Counted from the first letter of the stretch, positions 42,061 through 51,740 are shown. The stretch is 64,000 nt of DNA from Meridianimarinicoccus marinus (GCF_040689105.1 NZ_JBFBVU010000012.1:1-64000); one strand, 5' to 3'. Numbers and translations: made by a program. Notes: generated by a model not told the origin, from the sequence alone.

Positions 42061-42995
42061 GGCTTGGATCCGGCCTTTGCGGGCGCGGCTTTCGCGGCTT
42101 TCTTGTCCGTCGATCCCGGCGGCGGCAGTTCGCCCTTGATGGCAGGCGACTTGCGCAGCAGCATCCGCAGGATGGTGATCAGTTCCTCGCGCATGTCCTT
42201 GCGCGGGATAACCCGGTCCAGCATCCCGTGTTCCAGCAGGTATTCGGCGCGCTGGAAGCCCTCGGGCAGTTTCTCGCGGATGGTCTGTTCGATCACGCGC
42301 GGCCCGGCAAAGCAGATCAGCGCGTCGGGCTCGGCGATCTGGATGTCGCCCAGCATGGCATAGCTGGCGGTCACGCCGCCGGTTGTCGGGTTGGTGAGCA
42401 CCACGATATAGGGCAGCCCGGCCTCGCGCAGCATCTGCACCGCCACGGTCGACCGCGGCATCTGCATCAGCGACAGGATGCCTTCCTGCATCCGTGCGCC
42501 CCCGGCGGCGGCAAAGACGATGAAGGGCAGGCGCCGTTCCACCGCCCGTTCGGCCCCGGCGATCAGCGCGTTGCCCACATGCATACCCATGGAGCCGCCC
42601 ATGAAGTCGAAATTCTGCACCGCGACCACGGCGCCTGTGCGCCCCATCTCGCCCTCGGCCACCAGCATCGCCTCGCTTTCGCCGGTTTTCTTCTGGGCCG
42701 TCTTCATGCGCTCGGGGTATTTCTTCTGGTCGCGGAAGTGCAGCGGATCGGGCGTCGGCGCGGGCACCGGAACCTCGATATAGGCACCGCCGTCGAACAG
42801 CGAGAACAGCCGGTCGCGCGGGCCAAGCGCCATGTGATGCCCGCAATTGGTGCAGACGTTCAGGCTTTCGACCAGTTCACGGTGAAACAGCATGGTGCCG
42901 CAGCCGGGACATTTGGTCCACAGGTTCTCGGGCACCTCGCGCCGCGAGAAGAGCGAATTGATTGTCGGGCGGACGTAATTCGAGATCCAGTTCAT
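42057..42995 (-). CDS. accD: Acetyl-CoA carboxylase carboxyltransferase subunit beta
   Basis: A 312-residue AccD, partner of AccA in making malonyl-CoA for fatty acid synthesis. The N-terminal zinc ribbon has CPGCG and CTNCG pairs. It is followed by carboxyltransferase motifs VAVQNFDFMGGSMGMHVGNA, FIVFAAAGGARMQEGILSLM and VLTNPTTGGVTASYAMLGDI. The C terminus is Lys/Ala-rich (KKAAKAAPAKAGSKP). ATG 42995 gives the canonical MNWISNYVRP start. Confidence 0.95.
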   Translation of the reverse strand: MNWISNYVRPTINSLFSRREVPENLWTKCPGCGTMLFHRELVESLNVCTNCGHHMALGPRDRLFSLFDGGAYIEVPVPAPTPDPLHFRDQKKYPERMKTAQKKTGESEAMLVAEGEMGRTGAVVAVQNFDFMGGSMGMHVGNALIAGAERAVERRLPFIVFAAAGGARMQEGILSLMQMPRSTVAVQMLREAGLPYIVVLTNPTTGGVTASYAMLGDIQIAEPDALICFAGPRVIEQTIREKLPEGFQRAEYLLEHGMLDRVIPRKDMREELITILRMLLRKSPAIKGELPPPGSTDKKAAKAAPAKAGSKP

Positions 42996-43051
42996 GGCCG
43001 GGCCTTTTTCCATGTTTGGGCCGAGATAAGACCCTGCACGGGGAATTGCAA

Positions 43052-43948
43052 TCAACGCGGCAACATCCGGCGCAGGATCAGCCAGCTTGCAACCAGAGGA
43101 ATCAGGTCGGTGAGGGTGCCCATCGGCGACCCGCCAAGGTCCTGAACCGTATAGGGTGTCACCCGCAGGCCCAGCCCGGTGATGGTGCCCGGCGTGGCCA
43201 GCACCGCGATGGCAGCGGTGTTGTTGACGAAATGCAGCCCCCAGGCCGCGCCGATGCTGCCGGTGCGCGCGGTCAGATCGGCGGCCAGAAGGCCGAAGAT
43301 CGCCGCCGCGATGGCCGCGGCAAGCGCGCCATCGCCCATCCGTGCCGGATCGTGATGCAGCGCCCCGAAGACCAGCGCCGGAAGTCCGGCCCAGATCAGC
43401 GGTCGGGTAAAGCGCACCGCCAGCTGGCCTTGCAGATAGCCGCGAAACACCAGTTCTTCGGCGAAGGTCTGCAGTGCGATGGCGGCCAGCGTCAGCGGCA
43501 GCAGCCGTACCCACAGGCCCGGCGGCAGGTTCGGCTGGCTGTCCTGTACCAGATGCCACAGCCCCAGCGCCGGGACATAGACCGCCAGCCCGACCAACCC
43601 CGCGATACCGGCATGGCGCATCAGCACCCCGCCCGGCCCGGTCAGCGAGCACAGCGGCCGGCGGTGCATCAGCCGTGCCGCCAATGCCGCGCCAAGGGCC
43701 ATCGGCGCAAAGCTGGCCAGCAGGATCAGCGCCGTCGCCGGGGTCGAGGCCACCGCGAGTTTCGCCAGCAGCATCTCTGCCCGGTCCCAGCCCGCACCCA
43801 GCCCGTAGGCGGCCCAAAGCGCGGCGTTCAGCCCCAGATAGACCACCGCCAACAGCACCAGCCCCGGCGCCAGTCGCCACAGGGCGGGCCGGGTGCGGGC
43901 GGGGGCGATCATCGCGGAAAAGCGCGGGGGCAGGGGGCGGGCAGGCAT
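43052..43948 (-). CDS. CPBP-family intramembrane glutamic endopeptidase
   Basis: A 298-residue polytopic membrane protein of the CPBP (Abi) family, related to CAAX-processing proteases. The catalytic Glu-Glu motif is FAEELVFRGYLQGQL, followed by PALVFGALHHDPAR and GLHFVNN, the usual His and His/Asn motifs. There are about seven or eight hydrophobic segments. It is 56 bases upstream of accD on the same strand, and may share a transcript. Substrates are unknown. Confidence 0.85.
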   Translation of the reverse strand: MPARPLPPRFSAMIAPARTRPALWRLAPGLVLLAVVYLGLNAALWAAYGLGAGWDRAEMLLAKLAVASTPATALILLASFAPMALGAALAARLMHRRPLCSLTGPGGVLMRHAGIAGLVGLAVYVPALGLWHLVQDSQPNLPPGLWVRLLPLTLAAIALQTFAEELVFRGYLQGQLAVRFTRPLIWAGLPALVFGALHHDPARMGDGALAAAIAAAIFGLLAADLTARTGSIGAAWGLHFVNNTAAIAVLATPGTITGLGLRVTPYTVQDLGGSPMGTLTDLIPLVASWLILRRMLPR

Positions 43949-44058
43949 GGGCAGTCCTTTTCGGGTCGGTATAGCCCGCCGTGTCAGCGGGGGAAGCCCT
44001 TGCACGCGCATGCGGGCCGCCCTATTCCGGTTTCCAGCCAGAATTCCCGGAGGATCCG

Positions 44059-45792
44059 ATGCTCAAGCGCACGTTCGACAAGTCCAAACTTCCCAGCCGT
44101 CATGTGACCGAGGGCCCGGCGCGCGCGCCGCACCGGTCGTACTACTATGCGATGGGCATGAGCGAGGAGGAAATCCACCAGCCGTTGATCGGCGTCGCCA
44201 CCTGCTGGAACGAGGCCGCGCCCTGCAACATCAGCCTGAACCGTCAGGCGCAGGCCGTGAAGATGGGCGTCAAGGCCGCCGATGGCACCCCGCGCGAGTT
44301 CACCACCATCACCGTGACCGACGGCATCGCCATGGGCCACGAAGGCATGCGGTCCTCGCTGGCCTCGCGCGAGGCGATTGCCGACACAGTGGAACTGACC
44401 ATGCGCGGCCATTGCTACGACGCGATCGTCGGCCTTGCGGGCTGTGACAAGTCGCTGCCGGGCATGATGATGGCCATGGTGCGGCTGAACGTGCCGTCGG
44501 TCTTCATCTACGGCGGATCGATCATGCCGGGCAGGTTCAACGGCAAGGATGTGACCGTGCAGGACGTGTTCGAGGCCGTCGGTCGCCATCAGGCCGGGGC
44601 CAATTCGGACGAGGAATTGACCGCGCTGGAAAAGGTCGCCTGCCCGTCGGCCGGTGCCTGCGGCGGCCAGTTCACCGCCAACACCATGGCCTGCGTGTCC
44701 GAGGCCATCGGCCTTGCCCTGATGAACAGCTCGGGTGCTCCGGCGCCCTATGAAAGCCGCGATCAGTATTCCACCGCCTCGGGCGAAGCAGTCATGAACC
44801 TGCTGGCAAAGAATATCCGCGCCCGTGACGTGGTGACCCGCAAATCGCTGGAAAACGCCGCGCGCGTCGTGGCCTGCACCGGCGGCTCGACCAACGCCGG
44901 TCTGCACCTGCCCGCGATTGCCCATGAGGCCGGGATCGACTTCAACCTTGACGATGTTTGCGACATTTTCCGCGACACCCCCTATTTCGTCGACCTCAAG
45001 CCCGGCGGACAGTTCGTGGCCAAGGATCTGTACGAGGCCGGCGGCGTGCCGGTGGTCCTGAAGGAACTGCGCCGCGCCGGTCTGATCCACGAGGACTGCA
45101 TGACCGCCTCGGGCCGTGTCATCGGCGAGGAGTTGGACCTGATCGAGGGCGAGGCGGATGGCCGTGTCATCTATCCGGTGGACAAGCCGATCACCCAGAC
45201 CGGCGGTGTGGTCGGGTTGAAGGGCAACCTGGCCCCTGACGGCGCCATCGTGAAGGTCGCGGGCATGAGCGACGAAGAGCAGGTCTTCACCGGCCCGGCG
45301 CGCGTGTTCGAATGCGAGGAAGATGCCTTCGAGGCCGTGAAAGCGCGCCAGTACAAGGAAGGCGAGGTCCTGGTGATCCGCAACGAAGGCCCCGCCGGCG
45401 GCCCCGGCATGCGCGAGATGCTGGCCACCACCGCTGCCCTGTCCGGTCAAGGCATGGGCAAGAAGGTGGCGCTGATCACCGATGGCCGGTTCTCGGGCGC
45501 CACCCGTGGTTTCTGCGTCGGCCATGTCGGCCCGGAAGCGGCCCATTGCGGCCCCATCGCGCTGCTGCAGGATGGCGACGAGATTACCATCGACGCGATC
45601 AAGGGCGAGATCTCGGTCGCGTTGAGCGATGAAGACCTGGCCGCCCGCAAGGAGGCCTGGACAGGCCCGCGCGACACCATCTATGCCGCCGGGGCGCTGT
45701 GGAAATACGCGCAGCTGGTGGGCGCGACCCGTCTGGGCGCGGTTACCCATCCCGGCGCGAAGGAAGAAAAGCACATCTATGCCGATCTCTGA
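44059..45792 (+). CDS. ilvD: Dihydroxy-acid dehydratase
   Basis: A 577-residue dehydratase (EC 4.2.1.9) of branched-chain amino acid synthesis, binding an Fe-S cluster. Cysteines are visible in GVATCWNEAAPCNISLN, VGLAGCDKSLPGMMMA and ACPSAGACGGQFTANTMACV. Substrate regions include VACTGGSTNAGLHLPAIAHE and ITDGRFSGATRGFCVGHVGP. The ATG 44059 gives the standard MLKRTFDKSKLPSRHVTEG start. It overlaps the next lipoprotein gene by 14 bases if that gene starts at 45779. Confidence 0.95.
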   Translation: MLKRTFDKSKLPSRHVTEGPARAPHRSYYYAMGMSEEEIHQPLIGVATCWNEAAPCNISLNRQAQAVKMGVKAADGTPREFTTITVTDGIAMGHEGMRSSLASREAIADTVELTMRGHCYDAIVGLAGCDKSLPGMMMAMVRLNVPSVFIYGGSIMPGRFNGKDVTVQDVFEAVGRHQAGANSDEELTALEKVACPSAGACGGQFTANTMACVSEAIGLALMNSSGAPAPYESRDQYSTASGEAVMNLLAKNIRARDVVTRKSLENAARVVACTGGSTNAGLHLPAIAHEAGIDFNLDDVCDIFRDTPYFVDLKPGGQFVAKDLYEAGGVPVVLKELRRAGLIHEDCMTASGRVIGEELDLIEGEADGRVIYPVDKPITQTGGVVGLKGNLAPDGAIVKVAGMSDEEQVFTGPARVFECEEDAFEAVKARQYKEGEVLVIRNEGPAGGPGMREMLATTAALSGQGMGKKVALITDGRFSGATRGFCVGHVGPEAAHCGPIALLQDGDEITIDAIKGEISVALSDEDLAARKEAWTGPRDTIYAAGALWKYAQLVGATRLGAVTHPGAKEEKHIYADL

Positions 45793-46450
45793 TCGCATGG
45801 GTGCCAAGGGGGCGGCTGTCGTGGCCGCCCTCGGCGTTCTGGCCCTGTCGGGCTGCGACGCCAACGGCGAATTCGCTGGACGCTCGGCCTTCGGCCACGG
45901 TCCGGTGACCGCCCTGCGCGTGGCGCAGAACTCGGTCACGGTGGTGGGTCCGGCGGGCTATTGCATCGACAAGTCCGGAAGCCGTGACCGCGACAGCGGG
46001 TCTTTCGTGCTGCTGGGCAGTTGCGCCACGCTGAACGGCGAACCGGAAGGCCCCACGGCGCCGGGCGTGCTGACCGCGCTGGTGTCGCCGGAAACCGATC
46101 AGCCGCAAGCACCCACCGCCGCCCAGCTGGAACGCTTCCTGCGGTCGACCTCGGGCCGGGCGGCACTGTCCCATGACAACCGGGCCGATACGGTGACACT
46201 GCTGGACATCCGTCGCAACGGCGATGTGCTGTTGCTGAAGGTGCGCGACCGCAGCACCGGGCGGCCGGACGACCTGCAGGACACCTCGTGGCGGGCGGTT
46301 CTGGCAATGAAAGGTCGGCTGGTGGCCCTGTCGGTGCACTCGCACGAGGCCGTGCCGATGACCGATGCCCAGATGCGCCAGACGCTGGACCGGTTCCTGG
46401 CCGCCATGCGCGCCGCCAACGCCGCCCCGGTTCCTGATCAGGAGGCCTGA
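45779..46450 (+). CDS. Hypothetical lipoprotein downstream of ilvD
   Basis: A 223-residue protein. The signal peptide ends in a lipobox LALSGC (Cys26 from this start). The mature domain has RVAQNSVTVVGPAGYCIDKS and FVLLGSCATLNGEPEG with a likely disulfide, a GRAALSHDNRADTVTLLDIR strand region and a terminal helix MTDAQMRQTLDRFLAAMRAA. ATG 45797 is an alternative start giving 217 residues. I know similar unnamed envelope proteins in Rhodobacteraceae; function unknown. Confidence 0.75.
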   Translation: MPISDRMGAKGAAVVAALGVLALSGCDANGEFAGRSAFGHGPVTALRVAQNSVTVVGPAGYCIDKSGSRDRDSGSFVLLGSCATLNGEPEGPTAPGVLTALVSPETDQPQAPTAAQLERFLRSTSGRAALSHDNRADTVTLLDIRRNGDVLLLKVRDRSTGRPDDLQDTSWRAVLAMKGRLVALSVHSHEAVPMTDAQMRQTLDRFLAAMRAANAAPVPDQEA

Positions 46451-46531
46451 GCGTCCGTGACGCCGCGTTGAACGTGACAAACCCCACGCGGGCAGGGAAA
46501 CCTGTGCCCAGCAACGGGGGGAGCCGCGCCA

Positions 46532-48550
46532 ATGACAACCTATCCGCATCTTCTGGCACCGCTGGATCTGGGCCATGTGACCCTGCTCAACCGGGTTCTG
46601 ATGGGATCCATGCACACCGGTCTGGAAGAAACCGACGACTGGGGCCGGGTGGCGGAATTCTATGCCGAACGGGCCCGGGGCGGTGTCGGCCTGATGGTCA
46701 CCGGCGGCATGGCCCCCAACCCCGAAGGCGCGGTTCTGAAGGGCGCGGCGGGGCTGTACCGGCCCGAGGACATCCCCCATCACCGCATCGTCACCGACCG
46801 GGTGCATGACGCCGGCGGGCGCATCGTGATGCAGATCCTGCACGCGGGCCGCTATGCCTATTCCCCCGACTGCGTCGCGCCCTCTGCGATCAAATCCCCG
46901 ATCTCGCCCTTCCCGCCCGCCGAACTGGACGAGGCCGGCATCGAGAAACAGATTGCCGACATCGCCGCCACCGCCGGCCGCGCTCGCGAGGCGGGGTACG
47001 ACGGGGTCGAGATCATGGGCTCGGAAGGCTATTTCCTGAACCAGTTCCTCGTGCGCAACACCAACCGCCGCAGTGATCGCTGGGGCGGGTCGTATGAAAA
47101 CCGGATGCGCCTGCCGCTGGAGGTCATGCGCCGTACCCGCGCCACCGTGGGGGCCGATTTCATCATCATCTACCGGCTGTCGATGATCGACCTGGTGCCC
47201 GATGGCTCCACCTGGGACGAGGTCGTCACGCTGGCCCGCGCAATGGAAAAGGCCGGGGCATCGATCCTGAACACCGGCATCGGCTGGCACGAGGCTCGTA
47301 TTCCCACCATTGCCACCAGCGTCCCGCGCCGCGCCTTCACCTGGGTGACGAAGAAACTGATGGGCGAGGTCTCGATTCCCATCATCACCTCGAATCGGAT
47401 CAACACCCCCGAGGTGGCCGAAGCGGTGCTGGCCGAGGGCTGCGCAGACATGGTGTCGATGGCCCGGCCCTTCCTTGCTGATGCCGATTTCGTGGCCAAG
47501 TCCGCCCGGGGCGATGCCGCCCGCATCGCCCCCTGTATCGCCTGCAACCAGGCCTGCCTGGATCACACGTTTTCGGGCAAGATCAGCAGTTGCCTCGTCA
47601 ACCCGCGGGCCTGCCACGAGACCGAGCTGACGCTGACCCCCGCCGCCACCCCGCGCCGCATCGCCGTGGTGGGGGCGGGCCCGGCGGGGCTGGCCACCAC
47701 CATCGCCGCCGCCGGTCGCGGCCATGATGTGACCCTGTTCGACAAGGCAGCCCGCATCGGCGGCCAGTTGAACCTGGCCCGCCAGGTGCCGGGGAAAGAG
47801 GAATTTCACGGCCTTGTGGACTGGTTCGCCACGGAACTGGATACCAGCACCGCCACGCTGCACCTGAACCACGAGGTCGCCGCCGAAGACCTGACCGGTT
47901 TCGATGCGGTGGTGCTGGCCACCGGTGTCCTGCCGCGCGACCCGCAGATCCCGGGCCAGCAGGCGCCGCAGGTGATCGGTTACGCCGACCTGCTGGAGGG
48001 CCGCGTCCCCGCCGGGCCGCGCGTGGCGGTGATCGGCGCGGGCGGCATCGGTTTCGACGTGGCCGAATATCTGGTCCACCAGGACCACAGCCCGACCGAG
48101 GATCTCGATCTGTGGCTGCGCGAATGGGGCGTCACCGATCCCGGCCTCGCACCGGCGGGCCTTGCGCCCGAAGGCCCACAGCCCGAACCGTCCGCGCGTC
48201 AGGTGACCCTGCTGCAACGCAAGGCGGAAAAACCCGGCAAACGGCTGGGCAAGACCACCGGCTGGATCCACCGTGCGACGCTGAAGATGAAGGGCGTGAC
48301 CATGCTGGGCGGCGTCACCTACGACCGGATCGACGACGCCGGGTTGCACATCACCCGCAACGATGTGTCGGAAACGCTGGCCGTGGACACCATCGTGCTC
48401 TGTGCCGGACAACTGCCCAATCGCGCCCTCGCCGATGCGCTCACCGCCGCCGGGACCGAGGTGCATGTCATCGGCGGCGCCGACAAGGCGGCGGAACTGG
48501 ATGCCAAACGCGCCATCGACCAGGGCACCCGTCTGGCCGCGCGGCTGTAG
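46532..48550 (+). CDS. fadH: NADPH-dependent 2,4-dienoyl-CoA reductase-like FMN/Fe-S/FAD oxidoreductase
   Basis: A 672-residue three-cofactor reductase. Residues 1-360 form an old-yellow-enzyme barrel (RVLMGSMHTGLEETDDW, ILHAGRYAYSPD, GYDGVEIMGSEGYFLNQFLV). A cysteine cluster ACNQACLDHTFSGKISSCLV follows and probably binds 4Fe-4S. The C-terminal half has FAD and NAD folds starting AVVGAGPAGLATTIAAAGRG and VAVIGAGGIGFDVAEYLVHQ. Length and order match E. coli FadH, which acts in unsaturated fatty acid beta-oxidation. Related trimethylamine dehydrogenases are an alternative. GGGGGGAG precedes the ATG. Confidence 0.88.
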   Translation: MTTYPHLLAPLDLGHVTLLNRVLMGSMHTGLEETDDWGRVAEFYAERARGGVGLMVTGGMAPNPEGAVLKGAAGLYRPEDIPHHRIVTDRVHDAGGRIVMQILHAGRYAYSPDCVAPSAIKSPISPFPPAELDEAGIEKQIADIAATAGRAREAGYDGVEIMGSEGYFLNQFLVRNTNRRSDRWGGSYENRMRLPLEVMRRTRATVGADFIIIYRLSMIDLVPDGSTWDEVVTLARAMEKAGASILNTGIGWHEARIPTIATSVPRRAFTWVTKKLMGEVSIPIITSNRINTPEVAEAVLAEGCADMVSMARPFLADADFVAKSARGDAARIAPCIACNQACLDHTFSGKISSCLVNPRACHETELTLTPAATPRRIAVVGAGPAGLATTIAAAGRGHDVTLFDKAARIGGQLNLARQVPGKEEFHGLVDWFATELDTSTATLHLNHEVAAEDLTGFDAVVLATGVLPRDPQIPGQQAPQVIGYADLLEGRVPAGPRVAVIGAGGIGFDVAEYLVHQDHSPTEDLDLWLREWGVTDPGLAPAGLAPEGPQPEPSARQVTLLQRKAEKPGKRLGKTTGWIHRATLKMKGVTMLGGVTYDRIDDAGLHITRNDVSETLAVDTIVLCAGQLPNRALADALTAAGTEVHVIGGADKAAELDAKRAIDQGTRLAARL

Positions 48551-48608
48551 AACGGCTTGCGGCGCTGCCGCTTCGCACCGGAGACGCTACGCCGGAGCCT
48601 TTCCGAGC

Positions 48609-48634
48609 CGGCTGGGGCTCCGCCCGTTCGCGCC
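48609..48634 (+). repeat. 26-base intergenic repeat, inverted copy of 54632-54657
   Basis: This stretch, centred on GGGGCTCCGCCCGTTCG, is the exact reverse complement of 54632-54657. Each lies just beyond the end of a gene, next to other GC-rich hairpins. It is probably one member of a dispersed intergenic repeat family. Confidence 0.8.
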
Positions 48635-48723
48635 TTAATTGATCTTCTCGGATCAAATGCCGAACGGCGCTTCTTTTTCTTGGCACAAATACTTCGGGGG
48701 TGAATGGCCCGGCAGGGCCAGAG

Positions 48724-48738
48724 GGGGCAGCGCCCCCG
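48724..48738 (-). terminator. GC-rich hairpin immediately after the OmpA-family gene
   Basis: GGGGGC and GCCCCC form a perfect 6-bp stem around AGC directly behind the minus-strand stop. There is no clear U tract, so termination is only probable. Confidence 0.5.
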
Positions 48739-49701
48739 CTACTCCGCCGGGGGCCGCAGCACCACCTCGACCCGGCGGTTGGCGGCCCGCCCCTCGGGCG
48801 TGGCGTTGGAGACACGCGGCGCAAGATACCCCGCGCCATGGGTTTCGATCTGGCGCGCCCCGACACCCAACTCGCCGGTCAGGATCGCGGCCACCGCCTG
48901 TGCCCGCTGCCGTGACAGCCGCTGGTTGGCCTCGGCCGATCCGGTCCAGTCGCTGTGCCCCACCAGCGCCACGCGCCGCGCCGGATCGGCCCCAAGCCAG
49001 TCGGCCAGATCGCGCAGAACCTGCGGAACCTCGGCCCCCATCTGGTCCTTGCCGGCCTCGAACCCCATACCGTCCAGCGGCGCGTGGCCCCGGGTTTCCA
49101 GCCGCACGCCAATGTCGGTCTCCGCGTCCTCCGGAGCCGCAACCGGTGTGCTGTCCGACACGGGCACCAATGGATCCTCCCCCTGCGCTTCTGGCGCGCC
49201 GCCCACCAGGGTCAGTTGCAGATAGGCGCCGCCGGGCGCGGGGCTGGCGATCAGGCTGGCCAGGGCCGGACCGGTCTCATCTTCCCGCCGCAGCGCCAGA
49301 TAGGCATAGCGTCCAAGGCTCACGAACATCTCTGGGCTGGGCAGCAGGGGCAGGGCATCGCGGAAATCGAAGCCGCCGCAGGTGCGGCTTTCGCACTCAT
49401 AGATCACTTCGAAACCACCCTCGGCCAGCCGCGCCTGCATGTCGGCCAGCAACCGCGCGGCATCGGCTCCGGAGGGATCGCTGCCGCGCCAACTGATGCG
49501 CTGGCGCGGGGCCACCAGGACCGCTTCCTCGGGCAGCTGAAACGGTGCGGCGGGACCGATGGCGATGCCGTGAGGGGCGGAGGGATCGCTGCGGGCGGCC
49601 AGTTGTGTGGCCCCGGAAGGCCCTACCATTTCGACGGCAGCGGCCCCCGTGGCAACCAGAAGCAGGACCCCTGCCAGGCCCGACAGCCAGCCGGGGTTCA
49701 T
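48739..49701 (-). CDS. OmpA family protein
   Basis: A 320-residue exported protein. The signal peptide (LSGLAGVLLLVATGAAA) is followed by a region with a Cys pair (YECESRTCGGFDFRDALPLL) and, at the C-terminal end, an OmpA peptidoglycan-binding domain. That domain carries VALVGHSDWTGSAEANQRLS, QRAQAVAAIL and NRRVEVVL. It anchors to peptidoglycan, probably linking envelope layers. Start overlaps the upstream AhpD-like gene by 4 bases (ATGA), so it is cotranscribed with it. Confidence 0.87.
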   Translation of the reverse strand: MNPGWLSGLAGVLLLVATGAAAVEMVGPSGATQLAARSDPSAPHGIAIGPAAPFQLPEEAVLVAPRQRISWRGSDPSGADAARLLADMQARLAEGGFEVIYECESRTCGGFDFRDALPLLPSPEMFVSLGRYAYLALRREDETGPALASLIASPAPGGAYLQLTLVGGAPEAQGEDPLVPVSDSTPVAAPEDAETDIGVRLETRGHAPLDGMGFEAGKDQMGAEVPQVLRDLADWLGADPARRVALVGHSDWTGSAEANQRLSRQRAQAVAAILTGELGVGARQIETHGAGYLAPRVSNATPEGRAANRRVEVVLRPPAE

Positions 49702-50267
49702 CTGGCGGCGCCGTGGTAATCCGGGTTGGGCACCATCGCCACGGCCGAGGCCATGCGGTTGGACATGGCAAAGAACCCCGCGACCGCGGCAATGTCCCAG
49801 ATATCCCGATCGGTGAACCCGTGGTCGCGCAGGGCCTGGCGGTCGGGCTCTTCGATGGTGCTGCTGGTCTCGGTCACCTTCACGGTGAAATCCAGCATCG
49901 CGCGGGTGCGCGGATCCAGATCGGCGGCGCGGTAGTTCATCACCATGGCCTCGCCCAGGGCCGGATCGCCGGACAACTCGCGCACGGCGGCCGCATGGGC
50001 CACCTGGCAGTACCAGCAGCGGTTCACGGAGGAGACCACCACCGCGATCATCTCGCGCTCCAGCTTGCTCAGCCCGCTGTCGCCCAACATCAGATCGTTA
50101 TACAGCGTGGTAAAGGCGGTCAGCTTGTCGATGTCGAAGGCATAGGCCCGCAGCACGTTCGGCACCAGTCCCAGCTTGTCCTCGCACAGCTTGAAATAAG
50201 TCTCGGTTTCCGCGGGCAGGGGCGAGACCGGGGGCAGGTCAAGGGCGGTGGGGCCGGTCGGGGACAT
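49698..50267 (-). CDS. Peroxidase-related (AhpD/carboxymuconolactone decarboxylase-like) protein
   Basis: A 189-residue helical protein of the AhpD-like superfamily. The motif NRCWYCQVAHAAAVRELSG has the CxxC and following His that form the proton-relay/redox site. The N-terminal half (YFKLCEDKLGLVPNVLRAYA) is typical of the uncharacterised peroxidase-related group. ATG 50267 lies 4 bases after the GNAT gene. It probably acts in detoxification of hydroperoxides or reactive carbonyls; substrate unknown. Confidence 0.82.
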   Translation of the reverse strand: MSPTGPTALDLPPVSPLPAETETYFKLCEDKLGLVPNVLRAYAFDIDKLTAFTTLYNDLMLGDSGLSKLEREMIAVVVSSVNRCWYCQVAHAAAVRELSGDPALGEAMVMNYRAADLDPRTRAMLDFTVKVTETSSTIEEPDRQALRDHGFTDRDIWDIAAVAGFFAMSNRMASAVAMVPNPDYHGAAR

Positions 50268-50271
50268 CGGT

Positions 50272-51000
50272 TTATTCCTGAGTTCCAATGCGATAGGTGT
50301 AGCCGGGCCGCTCTGCCATGCCAAGCCCGCGATAAAAGGTGCGCGCCCCGGTATTGGCCTTTGTCACCGCCAGCGCCATATGGCGGGCACCCCGTGTGGC
50401 CGCCCAGCGGGCCGCCTGTCCCATCATCCGCGTCGCCACCCCACGGCCGCGAAATGCGGGCCGGGTTTCCAGCGCATGCACCATCGCCACGCTTTTGTGG
50501 CAGGCCACGAAACCCGCGCCTGCAACCCGGTCGCGATCCCGGCCCATCAAGCTGCGGTGCGGTTCGGTGCAACGGGCCATCACGGCCAGACGGTCGGGAC
50601 CGATGCCGGCCTCGGCCCAAAGCTCCTGCTGCACGGCCAGCGGCGGCCAGATGTCGAAGGCGGTCAGGCGCGGCACGTCGATGTCGCACAGCGGGGCCAG
50701 ATCGCAGGTCATGAACAGGGTCTCGTCGACCACCGCGTAGCCGTGCGCCGCAAGGGCGGTGTCCAGCGCCGCCTGACCGGGGGCCAGTTGGAACAGCGGC
50801 GGTTGGCCGGCATCGCGCATCGCGGCCTCGGCCCGGTCCAGATCGGCAGGCTGAAAAGCTTCGCCCAACAGCCGTGCCGCGGTGACCCGTTTGCCGCCGC
50901 CGGGCGAGAGCTTCAGCAGGAACGGACCGTCACGGCGTTGCGCGGCGGCGGGCCATGTCGCTTCCAGTACCTCGACCAGATCGTCGGTGGACAGGTTCAT
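50272..51000 (-). CDS. GNAT family N-acetyltransferase
   Basis: A 242-residue acetyltransferase. The C-terminal half holds the acetyl-CoA motif VHALETRPAFRGRGVATRMM and a beta-bulge/helix LAVTKANTGARTFYRGLGM. The N-terminal half resembles a second, degenerate GNAT fold, as in some double-GNAT proteins. It overlaps the CinA-like gene by 4 bases. Acceptor unknown. Confidence 0.85.
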   Translation of the reverse strand: MNLSTDDLVEVLEATWPAAAQRRDGPFLLKLSPGGGKRVTAARLLGEAFQPADLDRAEAAMRDAGQPPLFQLAPGQAALDTALAAHGYAVVDETLFMTCDLAPLCDIDVPRLTAFDIWPPLAVQQELWAEAGIGPDRLAVMARCTEPHRSLMGRDRDRVAGAGFVACHKSVAMVHALETRPAFRGRGVATRMMGQAARWAATRGARHMALAVTKANTGARTFYRGLGMAERPGYTYRIGTQE

Positions 51001-51740
51001 GCGCCCGCCGGGGGGAACAGCGCGTGCAGGCGGGTCATGGCAGCATCCAGCCGGGCGGCATCGGTGCTGCGCGCCACGATGTTGGACCCATAGGCGCCGT
51101 TGCGGATGAACGGGTAGGAGCCGAAACTGACATCGTCGAATTCCGCGGCCAGTTCGGCCAGCGGCCCGGCGATATCGCCTTCGCCGCGATGTACGGTCAG
51201 CGATTGGCTGAGCATCTGCGCGCCGCTGGTGATCGTCGGCAGGACCGAGGCCACCATGGCCTGGAACACCGACGGCACCCCGGCCATCACATGCACGTTT
51301 TCCAGCGTGAAGCCCGGCGCGGTGCTGACCGGGTTGTCGATCAGGGTAGCGCCGTCGGGGATGCGCGCCATGCGCATCCGCGCGGCGTTGAAGTCCGATC
51401 CCTGCCGGTCGTAATGGGCTTGCAACAGGGCGCGGGCATCGTCGCGCACATCCAGATGCGCGCCGAAAGCGGCGGCCACCGCATCGGCGGTGATGTCGTC
51501 ATGGGTCGGGCCGATCCCGCCCGAAGTGAACAGATGGTCGTAGCGCGCGGACAGCTCGCGCACCGCCGCGACGATGACGTCGTGATCGTCGCTGACCACG
51601 CGAACCTCGGCCAGCGGCACCCCGTGGCGGGTCAATTCGTTGGCCAGAAAGTGCATGTTGCTGTCACGAGTGCGGCCGGACAGGATCTCGTCCCCGATGA
51701 CCAGCATCGCGGCCTGCGGTTGTGCCTTGGGGTCAGCCAT
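50997..51740 (-). CDS. Competence/damage-inducible CinA-type molybdopterin-binding domain protein
   Basis: A 247-residue protein of the CinA N-terminal (MoCF-like) family. It shows AMLVIGDEILSGRTRDSNMH, FTSGGIGPTHDDITADAVAA and VHVMAGVPSVFQAMVASVLP. It lacks the C-terminal nicotinamide-nucleotide amidase domain of full CinA, which is common for alphaproteobacterial versions. Such domains can have ADP-ribose pyrophosphatase-like activity. First gene of the minus-strand GNAT/AhpD/OmpA operon and divergent from sfsA by 46 bases. Confidence 0.87.
   Translation of the reverse strand: MADPKAQPQAAMLVIGDEILSGRTRDSNMHFLANELTRHGVPLAEVRVVSDDHDVIVAAVRELSARYDHLFTSGGIGPTHDDITADAVAAAFGAHLDVRDDARALLQAHYDRQGSDFNAARMRMARIPDGATLIDNPVSTAPGFTLENVHVMAGVPSVFQAMVASVLPTITSGAQMLSQSLTVHRGEGDIAGPLAELAAEFDDVSFGSYPFIRNGAYGSNIVARSTDAARLDAAMTRLHALFPPAGA

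Noticed and set aside
45743..48466. Open antisense frame of about 900 codons opposite the lipoprotein and dienoyl-CoA reductase genes
   Set aside because: Runs across two unrelated genes on the other strand and has shadow-like His/Gly/Arg-rich composition.
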